From Sphingomonadaceae bacterium (GTDB lineage: Bacteria; Pseudomonadota; Alphaproteobacteria; Sphingomonadales; Sphingomonadaceae): DNA of 64,000 nucleotides. The position numbers and the translations under genes are program-made. The notes under the pieces are model-generated. The model had not been told where the DNA came from. It saw nothing but the letters and a program-made list of their open reading frames with translations, and ran no database searches. Where the stretch lies: positions 124,001 to 188,000 of the forward strand of contig JAPZTW010000010.1 of NCBI GenBank assembly GCA_027533105.1, written 5' to 3'. Shown here piece after piece: positions 63,951-64,000 of the stretch (within the stretch, counting starts at the first letter, position 1; every line of letters begins with the position of its first letter).

Positions 63951-64000
63951 GCAAGCCATGACCGGCCGGAGACGGTGATCAATCACCGGGCTTGCCGGCG

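Overview
The window is GC-rich, densely packed DNA of a Gram-negative bacterium. Large TonB-dependent receptors, Sec and Tat signal peptides, an autotransporter, many GTG/TTG starts and a set of aerobic catabolic genes (acyl-CoA dehydrogenases, sulfatases, isoquinoline-oxidoreductase-type molybdoenzyme) point to an alphaproteobacterium, most likely Sphingomonadales. That placement rests on gene style, not on a marker gene. I see no rRNA, tRNA, CRISPR array, transposase or phage gene.

Layout. 1-8 kb: the end of an MFS transporter; a minus-strand operon for a periplasmic molybdenum hydroxylase (2Fe-2S subunit, Mo subunit, cytochrome c, XdhC, MocA-like); a PfkB-type kinase; an ABC1 kinase with a DCC protein. 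8-11.5 kb: an autotransporter with about eight Ig-like repeats. 11.6-18.3 kb: an ArsR regulator, a GH42 beta-galactosidase, a D-aminoacylase-type amidohydrolase and two divergent acyl-CoA dehydrogenases. 18.6-24.3 kb: a 1051-residue TonB receptor followed by two sulfotransferases. 24.3-28.6 kb: a CoA-transferase-like gene, two class III aminotransferases and a short AraC protein.

28.7-49.8 kb looks like a sulfate-ester catabolic island: three formylglycine-type sulfatases, MFS, SDR, a second TonB receptor with a divergent TetR regulator, a metallo-beta-lactamase-type alkylsulfatase, a crotonase, DUF3604, a PpiC protein, HupE, an acyl-CoA ligase, an acyl-CoA dehydrogenase, and the formylglycine-generating enzyme that would activate the sulfatases. 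Likely flow: uptake by the outer-membrane receptor, desulfation, inner-membrane transport and alcohol oxidation, then CoA activation and beta-oxidation.

49.9-58.3 kb is the most unusual stretch. A SLOG-domain protein with a C-terminal four-helix membrane module is followed by two tandemly duplicated secreted S1 proteases, both lacking the trypsin Asp189. Facing them, beyond a bidirectional terminator, are a small lipoprotein with a (STDQG) repeat tail and a TIR-transmembrane-TPR protein with the NADase-type Glu in place. SLOG, SLATT-like, DUF4384-like/trypsin and TIR/TPR parts are typical of bacterial conflict and cell-death systems, but I do not recognise this combination.

58.5-62.8 kb is a nitric-oxide/redox signalling locus: an orphan histidine-kinase dimerisation domain, an H-NOX protein and an HNOBA-like hybrid histidine kinase, flanked by a receiver-MarR regulator and a LuxR regulator with a degenerate receiver. 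The end holds a PilZ protein, a Flp-type pilin, an AT-rich region with a long inverted repeat, and a small unrecognised ORF.
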